From Leucocoprinus leucothites (Eukaryota > Basidiomycota > Agaricomycetes > Agaricales > Agaricaceae), in assembly GCA_013368445.1 (NCBI GenBank), contig JAACJO010000001.1, forward strand, positions 3,410,001 to 3,474,000: a stretch of 64,000 bases of DNA. The letters are read 5' to 3'. Numbering within the stretch: position 1 is the first letter of the stretch; each line of letters begins with the position of its first letter. Of the stretch, positions 34,420 through 45,540 are shown piece by piece. Under the pieces are notes generated by a model, which worked only from the letters and a program-made list of their open reading frames with translations, ran no database searches and was not told where the DNA came from. A program made the position numbers and the translations under genes.

Positions 34420-35589
34420 ATGGGTGAAGAGAAGGGTGAGTTTACGGCCTCGACAGTTAGTTTTGGCTAATATTTTCATTGCCTCAGTCCTGATCGGGGT
34501 CATCGGTGGTAGTGGTCTCTACCATTTGGACAACCTTACCTTCGTGTAAGCGATAAGGGCATATTAGAGCTGTCGGGTTTACTGAATTATAGTCCAGGAG
34601 GAAGGTGAACCCAGAAACGGTAAGCAGCGTTATGTGTCCCTTATCCCATAATGAAAAATCATTGAAATCCACAGCCTTGGGGACATCCGTCAGCGCCAAT
34701 CGTTATTTCTTCCCTTCCTTCGGGTACCCTCATTGCATTCATTGCAAGACACGGCATCGGTCACACTATTCATCCCTCTGACGTTCCTACTCGTGCTAAT
34801 ATTGCTGCATTGAAATCTCTCGGCGTCCGAGCCATCCTCGCATTCTCTGCCGTTGGATCCCTTCGGGAAGAAATTTCACCGGGATCGTTCGTCCTACCAA
34901 ATCAGATTATCGACAGGACCAAAGGGATTCGCCCAGCAAGCTTTTTTGAGGGTACCTCCATTGTTGCACACGCCGGCTTTGGTGACCCATTCAGCAATGG
35001 CTTTGTGAAGTGGCTTGAATCCAGGGTCGCTAGGGTCTTGGAAAAAGAAGGTCGGGGAATCAAGCTATTCACTAATAAATGTATTGTTGTGATGGAAGGT
35101 CCTCAATTCTCTACTCGAGCAGAAAGCACGATGTATCGCCAATGGGGTGGTGACCTTATCAATATGAGCACGTTGCCTGAGGCCAAACTAGCAAGAGAAG
35201 CCGAGCTGAGGTAGGATCTGGTCGCCTTTCGTTGTCATATTGATCGTCTATGCTAACCAATTCTGACTAGTTATGCGCTGATTGCTACTGCGACAGACTA
35301 CGACTCGTGGAGAGAACAGGAGGAGGCTGTTACCGCTGCTGAAGTTTTCAAAACCTTGAAAGCAAACGCTGACACTTCACGTCTTGTTGCTGAGACTATC
35401 CTTGACGATCTGCAAGCGGCCATCACAGACCCCAACAACGGCCACATTTTCCTCGAGGAAGTTGGCAAGATGAAGTTCAGCATCATGCCCCATTCTGTGC
35501 AGCAAAAACAGGAAGATAGAGACAAACTGGCATTTGTTCTTCCCGAGTATTTTTCGGGTACTGGTGGTGACGACGTTTCAGCTGCTTAG
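34420..35589 (+). CDS. MTAP: S-methyl-5'-thioadenosine phosphorylase
   Basis: Exons 34420-34435, 34488-34545, 34598-34619, 34675-35210 and 35271-35589 give 316 residues. The protein reads [17 protein letters not shown] (phosphate-binding GGSGL), [86 protein letters not shown] and ATDYDSW, all diagnostic of the MTAP branch of purine nucleoside phosphorylases. It cleaves methylthioadenosine with phosphate to adenine and methylthioribose-1-phosphate, the entry to methionine salvage and clearance of the polyamine by-product (yeast Meu1). Length matches the family. The first exon is only 16 bases; the third is 22 bases and fits phase only with the acceptor at 34597. It is single copy. Confidence 0.93.
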
Positions 35590-36159
35590 ACTAGTGAAAT
35601 AATGCAGTGCCAAGTAGTTTAGATCAGGGACCTGGAGCACATGTTATGGGCAACCATTGTATACCTCGATATAGCTTTCCAAATATAGCTTGGAAATTAT
35701 TTATTTGGAAACTTAATCAGATCATTCCATTGATCTGGACGCTGGAGCAAGTCGTCGAGCAGTTTGGGGTTGGCCTTGTTGATAATTTCGGCGGAGGAAT
35801 CATTAATTTGAGTAAACCCGCTTGGACTTCAACGTGTTTGTGCTGGGAATTACTTGGGATGATAATCGGTAACCACATTTGCTAGGCTGGGACGCGAACA
35901 CTTGGAGCGCCTATCGAAGCATACTATGTATAACATATGATGGAAAGAGCTTAGGGTGGGCAACGCGGGTTCAGGGCTGCGATCATGTGAGAAGTCAACC
36001 AGGTTCCACATATATAAGGCATATTAAAATATCTGGCCACTCCGTTAATCCTTCTTGCTCCCAGCTTCGGCGTGCTTCAGCCCTCAGCTCGAATCTGGTC
36101 GCTTCATGAATTTATAACGCTCTTTCACTGCTGTGTCTGTCGTTCCTTTCATTGGCACT
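35590..36159. other. Intergenic region between MTAP and a rhodopsin-like gene
   Basis: Nothing recognisable; short frames here lack domains. A TATA-like TATATAAGG lies at about 36010, roughly 150 bases before the next start. Confidence 0.4.
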
Positions 36160-37552
36160 ATGATAGACCCACAAGTACAAATCAAAAGTCAGTCCTACTG
36201 ACCTGGAGACGTTTCTTGCCTCAGTTGACCATGTATAATAGTCGTCTCTGCAGTTTGTTCCAGCTTCGCAATTGCATCAACCATCCAGCGGCTATTCATT
36301 CGAATTCCTGGGGCTGGGTTGTGGTTTGACGATGTGAGTCTGGAATTGGCTCGCGGCGAAATGACTGAATCTCATACATGCTCTCTCCACGACACACCAG
36401 GCCTGGGCAATTTTCTCGACAGTAGTTCTCATCATGCAGGTGGGATCCGTCTTTATGGAGGTACCAAATCCTCGTAAGTCTCTTCCGCCAATAGCTTGGA
36501 CCACTTAATCATTCATGGATCGGTACCATAATAGCTGGCGTCACGGGCGCCGCTAGATACTATATGATGGCAATAGGGTTCTATTCGGTTATATGGTGAG
36601 CTCCAGTGTTTATTTTTGACGCTGAGAATCAAGTGATAACCATCTGCAGGACTGCGCGTCTGTCCATTCTCTTTTCTCTCATCCGCATTGAACCATTTAA
36701 CGGCTGGCAACGCGTATACAAAACCATTGGAGTCGTGTTCTTCACAATATGGATGGTTCTACTAGCTCAGCTCTTCTGGGAGTGTGAACCGGGCGTGGAA
36801 TGGAAGCAGTTACCAAGTCCTCAGTGTAAACTTGGTAGATCGGTTCCTATCTTGCAACTTACCTGTGCGTGTTCAAGATACTCGTTGACCTTCCTTACAA
36901 TTGCTGAATAGTTCCTAGCCGATATTTTTGCAGATTTGTGCCTCCTTTGGATCCCCATGCGACTTTTTAGATCTATCTTGAATGATAATCTCCGCAAACG
37001 CCTCATGTTGATTTTTTCAACCTGTGTCGCGACCACAATCGTCTCGCTTGTCCATGCCTCTTATATCTTTGTATCTGGTGGCCCTCGAGAAATCATCGCC
37101 GCGCTTGTCGAGGTTTGTACAGCAAAATGCGCATCATGTTCCTGACTGAAAAGCATAACTCTGGTTTGTAGGATTGTGTGTCCTTGATGGTCTGCAATTT
37201 ACCACTCTGCGTTGCACAAGTTATAAGGCGAGGAAGATGGTTCGAAGACGAGGAACCGGTGTCGACTAACATGTGGCCGACTTGGTTTCGCAAGACAACC
37301 ACGACAAGCTCAGGGACAAACACCACACGCTCCCAACTTCGCACTACCATTACCAATGCGCCCACTACCGTCATTTCCGTTGATCTGCCTTCGGACACTT
37401 CTAGACTCAGACCAGATGAGTCGTATGTCGAAACTCACAGCATGAAAAACCTCGGTTCGCATTCGGATTTGGCGCTGAATGATGACGTAGATGATAAGGC
37501 GGCTTCTTCTGGGTCACGGCCTCTACAGCGGCAGTCGCACGAGGATGTTTGA
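36160..37552 (+). CDS. Rhodopsin-like fungal integral membrane protein (paralog 1)
   Basis: Exons 36160-36187, 36242-36333, 36401-36473, 36535-36595, 36650-36864, 36919-37112 and 37172-37552 give 347 residues. The start MIDPQVQIK and the first weak donor (GTCAGT) are supported by the paralog at 48149-49590 (MLDLTDPLVQVR), which has the same seven-exon plan and phases. Multiple hydrophobic segments are visible: VSAVCSSFAIASTI, AWAIFSTVVLIMQVGSVF, YYMMAIGFYSVIW, GVVFFTIWMVLLAQLF, DIFADLCLLWIP and LMLIFSTCVATTIVSLVHASYIF. The conserved ARLSILFSLIRI helix and a polar Ser/Thr-rich cytoplasmic tail complete it. It matches the fungal rhodopsin-like/PTH11-type domain proteins common in basidiomycetes, thought to act as membrane sensors. 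Ligand is unknown. Confidence 0.75.
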
Positions 37553-38679
37553 TAATGATTGTTATCGATTTTCGCTTTCGATCCATATTTCTATTTTATG
37601 AACGACTTAATGCTCAATTCAAGGAACCCAAAATACAATATCATTACTTATCAGATTCGTTGAATCATTTCTGCTCGCAGCCAAAAAGTGAATCACATAT
37701 AGACGCAAGTTGTGCTTATCTGTCAGTCTCGTTGTCTTTGGGGCGCTGAGATGTAGTCCCTAGGCACAGGAAATTGTAATAATACTTTATGGCCAGCTTC
37801 AATAATTACAAAGCTCCAGCAAAGAAAACAAGCATCATAAAGTCTTGCACTGTGCAACAGGTGCAGAAGGGATTTTTGTTCGAGATCTTATATCAGAAAC
37901 AAGGTGACAACACCGGGCAACCTGAAGCTGCAGGGTCACCATGAGGCAGGAGTGCACTTGAGAGATAAAATGAATGAGATAACGGGTTCGGATTATTCCC
38001 ACGAACCTGATCTCTTCTGAAGGGCATCACACGTGAAGCCCCGATTCGTCCACTGTCAGTGACCATCCAGAATTCCTATCACCCCATTCCGCCCGGCCCA
38101 CCCGCCTCTAATTGTTCAGAACAAGATTTCTCAGTTTCATTCCTGGATAATCCTTCTTTTTCTTGCGATTTATTGTCGTTGACAGTGAGACTGGACCCTA
38201 TAGACTATGGCCTATTCCGAGCATTTACACCGGTACTGTATTAGGCCAGCGCCTTCCAGCTGGCAACGGTTCAGAATGCAGCTAATTCAATAGCTTATCC
38301 TTGGATACACAATACATTGTCGATGACGAACCCGTAACTCAGATTTCCGGGCTTATTGTGATCAGTGGCGATCCACGAACCCATGAACAATAGAGAATAC
38401 TGCGGCCCGTCGCATCCTTATTGTCCGAACTAGACAGCTAAACTGCAACTCCGGCTCACTCTTAATTGTTCTTTTGTGTTCTTCCTTGTCACTTGAATGA
38501 TCCTCAAGACGTAGCTACTACTACTAATACTCGGTCAAGCCATCAGTGGCTTCCGTCTTACTGCTTACCACTGGCTGGTACCCAGACTGATCACTCTCCC
38601 CTCATCTCATCTGTTTTGTGGACTTCAATCATATTCTTGTATTTCTACTTCAAGTACTCACATTTCTTTGACGGACGCC
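37553..38679. other. Intergenic region, no gene seen
   Basis: AT-rich stretch followed by CT-rich sequence just upstream of the next start, typical of a fungal promoter. No RNA gene or repeat was recognised. Confidence 0.4.
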
Positions 38680-39886
38680 ATGATTGCCTCACCTACTTCC
38701 TCACCCACTCGCATAATTTATACTTTACATGGACCAAAGGTATGTTTTCGGTTAATCACTTCTCCAGGTATCTGTTAACTCGTCCAGACCGTAGATAAGT
38801 CTGATCCACACCCCTTTGGGCCTCCCCTACCGGGAGCACCAATTATTCGTCAGACATTTCCGACCTCACCGCACGCATGGTCATCCGAGCAGCCTCCACC
38901 ATATGTCGCCACTATCAACCGCAGCGATTCCATTCGTCGAGTATCCCGACAGGGCTCTTCTCCCTATGCACGGCCTCCTTCTCATCGCCCGACCCAACCC
39001 GTTCCCCCAACACCACCAAACTCCGCCAGTGGGAGTTACACCTGGCAGGATGCTCGTCGTGTGTGTATGGAGCGAATTCAGCTTGAGCTCAAGACGATCT
39101 CAATCATAGACACGAATGCTATATGTGCTGTGGAACGTGAGAGAGACAGGTATAGGATGACTGCAGAAGCTGCCCAACGGGACTTACGCCGAGTCACTGA
39201 AGAGCGGGATAGCCTAAGGGAACAATTCGAGGCACTATCATTGAAAATACCCGACAGCACATCACCTACTCCCAGTAACGACTTCGTTCAGAAATTCTCT
39301 TCTGCTGGCCCCCTTCGCCGTAACTCGATCCCACGTTCGTTCCTTCGTCCCGATTCGGCTTCAAGAGGTCAATCGCGCTGCAAGAGTGCCGATCCTTATC
39401 TCCTTCCACGAGCGGCTAACGACTGTTTCGACGTAACATACGTAGGGCGCCCTTTACCACTTCAAAGGAATCACCACTTGGCGACGAAGTCTGAGCCGTC
39501 CAGTCCAGATCTCATCCGTGATGCTTCCCATAGATCACGCCCATGCCACCCTACTACCAAACCAGGGGAGATTGACTTGGAGCACCTTGATATTATGTAT
39601 ATTCCGTACAATGGTCGACTGTTTTGTCGAGCTTGCCAGTGAGTTTTCCTCTCGTAATATCCTCATGTTGGTTATACTGACATGGGAGCTCAGTGTGAAT
39701 CGACACAAATTAAACGATTTTTCCATCGAAGTGAAGAGTTGTCCAAATAACTCAAATTGGGAAGACCTTCGCGACCATTATCTGACTGCACATCCTGATG
39801 AAAGCCAGGAGATAGGAAGGCTGAAAGCGGCTACTGTCACCCAACTCCGTCAGCTCCTTGGAGAGAAGCAGTCTTCATCTTCTTAG
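38680..39886 (+). CDS. Pro/Ser-rich coiled-coil protein with C-terminal zinc-finger-like motif
   Basis: Exons 38680-38739, 38788-39638 and 39694-39886 give 367 residues. The N-terminal third is Pro/Ser-rich and probably disordered. A charged heptad region follows (about residues 125-175: ERERDRYRMTAEAAQ, RRVTEERDSLREQFEAL), predicting a coiled coil. A Ser/Arg/Pro-rich stretch leads to a C-terminal Cys/His element: RLFCRAC, then a spaced CPNNSNWEDLRDHYLTAH, giving Cys-x2-Cys and His-x4-His like an atypical C2H2 finger. The protein ends with a Ser run. No family name can be given. Nuclear or nucleic-acid-binding function is only suggested by the finger. Confidence 0.65.
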
Positions 39887-40371
39887 CCGTGCTTTCGGCC
39901 TGATGGTATTGTTCTCGACTCGACATTTCGTTCACATTCACATGTTTGGGTATCTCAAGTTATATGACTGTTATGATCTCACCTCTATGTATGAATCCCT
40001 ATGCTCCATGATTATGTATTTCCTATCACGCACAATTACGACATTTTCAGTCTTTGATCTACTGGTTTTCATTTTACCGCTCCAAAATACGCGGTATACA
40101 CAAGAATCGTACCCATATCATCAGAAGCGAGAGACAAGAACCTGTTCGCTGGTTGGCCATGTGAGATGTGGGCTGCTTTGACCTTAGACGATTGCACGTA
40201 CCACGTCTCCTTCCATCATTAAACACCATAGCTTAATCATCCTTCACTAGATAGAGGTTTCGTTGCGAGGGGTGGGATTGGTGGCAATAAGTACCGATAT
40301 CTTACTTTACGCCTCACGCGCAGTAGACTGTCAAGCTAAACCGTAATCTGTCGGTGATTCAGTAATTTCTT

Positions 40372-41984
40372 TTAGAAATCTAAGATACAAATTTTCTGGT
40401 TCAATAGAGAGATGCATACCCGCCCACGCCGCTCATCAAGCCAAAGTGCTAAGCAATCACTGTACTTCACTGGGGGCCGGTTCTGCGGAAGCAATTCACT
40501 AATAACAGTATCTTTCTCGCCAGATGTAGGGAAAACCGCGTTCATGATTCTGACACCATCAGAAGGGAGAATCTCCATCCAAATCATGCGATGTCCTGTT
40601 GGACCGAGGTTGACGAAATCAAGCTTCGGGCCTGGTCTCATCTGGAAATAGGTCTGAGGCTCGATGAGAATTGGACCCTCTCGCTCATCCTCCGAAATTC
40701 TGCCTTTCGGGATCTCGAGTCGGAAGAGACAAGCCTCTCCCGTCTCTTTGTTGACGGCGATTGATGGAACGTCGATGGGAGTCTGAGAGATAGACTCCAA
40801 TGGCAAATAGATTGAATATTGAGCCGAAAAGAATTTTGAGCGGTATTGTGTCCGCAAGGAACCGGTATCATGGATGGTTTCGGGCTGAACAGAAAACGTA
40901 GTGTTTGCGGGAGATGACGACTCCAACAAAATCTTAAGATCATAGACGGATGCAACTCCATCTTCACTTCTCGACGTGATGGTGAGGACTGCATCTGGGA
41001 GGAGCTTGAAGACAAACTTGTCCCCGACCGTGTCCTTTCAATTGCCAAACCTCAATCATCTCCATTGGCAATATGGGAGGACGTAAGCATACCTCGTTAC
41101 TCCCCACGTTGATACTTCTCGCATGTTGTTGTTCGATATCGAGAACAATCAGGTCGTAATACAGAGGATCATTTGCGGGAGGTTGTGAAAGCTCGGTATA
41201 GGAAGCGATGATTATGGAATCATATATCTGTATATCATGGACTCGAGCGCGGCTTCCATTTGGTATAACATCGATTGAATCCTCGAGAAATAGCGCAGGG
41301 TATGGAGCATTTGTCCCCCAGTCCTCTGGCCTGAGAGACAATGTGAAAAATTGAAGATATCTAGCAGAGTTTGAGGAGAATTAGAGAGAGGACCTGTTCT
41401 GATGCCCACCCATTTGTTCCTGTTTCTGTGAGTGCTACAATCAGCGCCTTTTCTTCCTTTGTGTGTACCGTAGCAGAAATTTTGCTTGGAAGTAGGGAAA
41501 TGCCGCGGAACACTGGTTCTACTTTGCCCAGTCGGCGCAATGAATTTTTATTAGGTCCAACTTTCCAGGCTGATAGATATGCGATATCTGTGAGTCCGTT
41601 GCGAGAAAGCGTGAAGACAATATCATCGTGCAACAGGTGAACAAAGTAGATAAAGTCGCCATGGTTGAACTGTACACGCTTTTTGACGCGAGTCGACTCG
41701 CTCTTCCAGTTTGCATCTATCCTGAGGGCTTGGAGAAGTTCACGTCTCAAAGCCGTAGGAGAAGCTTCTCTACAGTTATCCAAGTTCAGAGGGATGTCGT
41801 CGATATTAAGCCTCTTCCAACCGTAGGCTGTCGAAGCTAACGCGTAAAGCTCGCGACAAGTCTAGCAGAGTAGGTCAAACAAATCGAAATCGCCCTTCCC
41901 ATGGGATCACTGAGCTAACCTGACTCAGAGACAGGTGAATAGCACGAATACGGCGTCATCCGGCAGATCAGCGAACTTTGCCAT
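40372..41984 (-). CDS. F-box protein with beta-rich C-terminal region (5' exon damaged)
   Basis: Exons 41861-41410, 41360-41093 and 41034-40372 join in phase and encode 461 codons beginning TCRELYALASTAYGWKRL. The upstream exon starts at ATG 41984-41982 and reads MAKFADLPDDAVFVLFTCL, the start of an F-box. In frame, this exon meets a TGA at 41927-41925, and the expected VRLAQ end lacks a proper GT donor (CAGTGATCC). The rest resembles basidiomycete F-box proteins with a long beta-strand-rich half (YDLIVLDIEQQHARSI, VLTITSRSEDGVASVYDL, RRGRVCISLL). F-box proteins recruit substrates to SCF ubiquitin ligases; the target is unknown. The gene lies head to head with truncated FunK1 copy H, about 140 bases apart. 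It may be a recent pseudogene, or it uses an unrecognised first exon. Confidence 0.6.
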
Positions 41985-42124
41985 GGCAGATTCGAGATAA
42001 GCAACCCTGGCGGAGGATTCTTGGCCCTCCCATCAGTCCCACGGTCTTTGATTCAAGGAGGACCCGGGCGCTAGACGAGCTGGAACTTGGCATCAACCAT
42101 CGTCGAAAAGCTGTCGTGAAGGCC

Positions 42125-44642
42125 ATGGCCTACGAAATACTCGAGTGCTCGGTCGAAACGTTCTTGGAGCACTATGCACCATTCAAGCCATCCACAGATT
42201 CCATTGAGGTTGCCTGCCAAAAACTCAAACACCAGGATTTTTTGGTACCGTCTACACAGCTCAAGCGTGGAAATGATACCCTAACACGGGTTCAGGGCTT
42301 GAATGACGGTTTTGTCTGGGAACGGCTCGGGGGACATACTCATTTCGAGATGATTAACACCAAACAGAGAATTTTCAAGATTGTGGAAGAGGCAGTCGAA
42401 ATCTTGGTGGAGCCTTCGCCAGAAACAGGCGACTGCATTGAGGGTCGCCTACCTAGCTATCAGTACAAGTATTGTCCCGACGGAAAGATAGTAGGGGAAA
42501 CAGGGGGTACCACTTTCCCGTTGGACGCTTGCTTCGTACCAAATAATTCTGTCCCGGCCGAATCTACAACTATTAATGCATGGGAGGCAGCAGTGATCGC
42601 GGAATTCAAAAGGGAAGAACAGTCCGAGATTGAGGTAAGTTAGCACTCACTCTCCAATTTTTCATTAGTGATCATTCGTGTCTAGAATCAAAGGAAACTC
42701 GTATCTGCGGCAAGTTTCATCATGAACGATGACCCTCGCCGAATGTGGATGTATGGTGTAAGTCGTACTCTCTGGCCCAGCTATGTGGTTCAATCATCGT
42801 GATTTTCAGATTACAACCGGGGGTGCATCTATGTCTTTGTGGTACTTCTCACGTTCGCACTCCGTTAAGTCGCTTCCCTTCGACTTTACCGAGGCATGTT
42901 TCCTGTGCTTGATTTCTATAAACAACTGCTCAAATCTGCTCGTAGGACTATAGAACGCTCATCCGGGTTTTATTGTCATTTTTGTGCGCAGAACCGGAAA
43001 AAATGGGATTCGATCCCACTGTTCATCGGATGTCCCTCGCAGACAAGACCCAATATGTATACCAAGTAGGACCCAAAAATGACCCGCAGTTCTACAGGAC
43101 GACTAGGGCTATATTCAACCCCGATGACCCCAGTATCACTGGGAGGAAGACGCGTGTGTGGGAGGCCATTCGTGTCGCTGGATGCCATCCCGGCGAGTAT
43201 TCACATGCACTGGATGACGAGCATAAGTACGCTATCAAGGATGTGTGGCTCAACGAGGGTACCCATACGGAACGCGAAAAATTGGATAACATATTCAAGC
43301 AGCTGGCCGAGATATCAAAGAGTCCTCCAAATCACGAGTGGTACTCTCCAACGCTCCAAGCTGTGGTTACTGAGGCTCTCCGTGACGAGAATTACAAGAG
43401 ATACTTCATCAATATCATCGTGGATAGCAAAGGATTCTCTTGCCGTGCGAAACCGCGGGGCGTCAAACACAACTTGAAAATCTTGCGAGAGTTACAAGAG
43501 GAATTAACATCGATGGACTCTCGATCTAACCGACAAGGATTTGTGAGTTTTTCTGGCAGCTGGAGGTCTCGCGGGCCTCGCGATAACTGGTCACAACTGA
43601 CGCTTGAACGTGAGTAAAAGGTCAAACAGCAATATCGGCTTGTCTACGGTGACGTTGGCGACTCTCTCCATGATTCAAGAGACTTTTCAACCGCCTTTCA
43701 CGCAATTCAAGATGTCTTCATTGGTAAGTGCTCATATACCCTTTCTCTTCTCTCTTGTTCATTGGTGTTCAGCTCTTGTATTACTATTCCTCGCAAATTG
43801 GGTGCACTGCGACGTCAGCACGGGAAATATCATTGTAATTCAGAAGAACGGCAAGGTTTCAGGGAAACTCAGTGACTTAGAGTACGCGAAGGAATTCTGT
43901 AGTGGTCCAGCTCTTGCTAAGGAACTTAAAGTGGTAAGATTATACTTCCTCTCCTTCGGTTTGCCTTCATTAATCCGCTACTTAGGGGACTCCCTTTTTC
44001 ATGCCCTATGAAATTCATTCTGGGCAAAGGATTGTTTACGAGCGCCTTGTTGTACCAAACGGCTATGATTTTCCCGATGATCCTTCGGCTCAGGTGTCTC
44101 CCTTTGCTGATGCAGATCAATCTCAGGAAGAAATGTTATTCTTCCGGTTTTCATACGATCTTGAGTCTCTATGGTGGATTATGCTGTGGTTTTTCTTGAC
44201 TCGGGTGAACTACTCACCAGCATATAACCTTGCTCGTCGTGTCTTCACCCATAATATCAAACCCAGCAAGACGCGAGGAGCCGTCTTCAAGACTCGGTCT
44301 GGCAAATCGGTCATTTCTGAAGCCATTCCTCCCGAATTCAAGGACGTGTATCCCTGGGTTGAATATATCCGCATACAACTGCTTAGCTCTCATACCGAAT
44401 CTTCATTAAATTCACAGGACTATGCAATATTGTACGGCACATATTGGAAGAATCTATGCCGTGTGGTTATAGGTGTCGAGTCCCTCAAGGATATTTTATT
44501 TATCGACCAGGAGAACACGGACACCGTGCCGGCTTCGATGACTGCTGGAGAGGAACGGACAACGCACTGGATGGTGTCGAGAAAGCGGAAGGCTTCCGAA
44601 GTTGATCATCCCTCTCGTTTGAGGTTAAGACACCTTTCTTGA
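42125..44642 (+). pseudogene. FunK1 copy H: nonsense codon, HRD to HCD, chimeric tail
   Basis: Exons 42125-42634, 42686-42757, 42810-42893, 42946-43723, 43773-43933 and 43986-44642. Homology to C/E/G starts near 42060, inside the second exon, so the normal first exon is missing; the first usable ATG is 42125 (MAYEILECSVETFLEHYAP). A TAA at 43615-43617 interrupts the frame before KVKQQYRLVYGDVG. The catalytic loop reads HCDVSTGNI, with the conserved Arg codon changed to TGC at 43808-43810. The intron at 42894 begins GC rather than GT. The last codons switch from the C/E/G type to the tail of copy A (VSRKRKASEVDHPS). Even with readthrough, the HRD change predicts weak or no catalysis. A truncated N-terminal protein of about 490 residues remains possible. 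Confidence 0.8.
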
Positions 44643-44867
44643 TACGGTATTGTTTTTTGTGTATATCTATGTACATATGAAAATGCATGGTATCTGTGGG
44701 ATGCGAGTTGCTTTGGATTACTTAAATCCAAATGTCCCCAAGGGCGGCGCCTGGTCCACACGTGATTCCGACTATCGCCGAGTAGTACATCACTGTTTCC
44801 GAGTAGCATAACATCGAGGTAAGAGGCTGGGATTTACTTGACAAACTTGCATTGTGACCATTCGCGT

Positions 44868-45135
44868 CTAGAATCGAAGACAACTCGTATCCTCTGTAAG
44901 TGTCATGGTGAACTCAGACCCTCGTCGAAGTGGGCGTGTGGTGTGGGTCGTTATTCCCAGCCAGATCAGTCTGTTTCATTGTCTTGATCAAACTCTCAGA
45001 CGACAAGTTTATTGAAAGTGGTGAAGAGGGATCGCACAAGCGCCAGTGCACCATTGCTGATACAGTCAAAGCTCGACGCTAACATCCTGGCAAGTTGGGC
45101 CATCGGATTTATGCACCTCGAGAAGCAATTGCGAT
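44868..45135 (+). pseudogene. FunK1 remnant I: two short blocks joined
   Basis: 44870-44950 matches the small exon that reads NRxQLVSAASxxMNDDPRRMWMYG in intact copies (here NRRQL, NSDPRR). From about 45000 the sequence matches the C-terminal tail (GEEGSHKRQCTIADTVKARR, stop, HPGKLGHRIYAP). Everything between, including the whole kinase core, is missing. The 3' flank continues into the block shared with 12331-12500. Confidence 0.75.
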
Positions 45136-45340
45136 TGTGACACTGACCGAATAAATGGAAAATAGAGTCCCACAGGCAACTAGTGGGGATATCTCCTTTG
45201 CGTCAGTGCTCCTAGTCTATTCCAACTCGGGAATGAACGTTGAACGTTGAACGCTAACACTCCCGATGGCTGTAGAATTATGATTGTCAGATAACCGAAT
45301 GCTGTGGATTCTATACACTAGTTTTGTTATTCAGACAATA

Positions 45341-45510
45341 CCATGAGGTTTCCAAATTAGTACTATCAGCGCTTGCAACGGTCATAATGTACCAACTCAA
45401 TCCCCTCGCCCACAGGGTCAGAGCGGCGACGGATATAATTAGACATACTGTGGACATGATCTTTCCGACGGCGTCTTCATACGTAGCAGGCTCGAGGATC
45501 TTAAGGACAG
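45341..45510. repeat. Segment shared with 12331-12500
   Basis: Partner of the block downstream of remnant B: CCATGAGGTTTCC, TACTATCAGCGCTTG and TCATAATGTACCA occur in the same order. The minus strand holds a hydrophobic coding-like segment (MSTVCLIISVAALTLW) related to that in the first copy. Confidence 0.55.
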
Positions 45511-45540
45511 TCACGCATCGTTTGAGATCCAGACTCTAAG

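Noticed and set aside
43612..43640. Interpreting the shared TAA of copies A and H as the start of an intron
   Set aside because: GT donors are present, but the next AG leaves an intron of only about 15-20 bases, and the intact copies code straight through.
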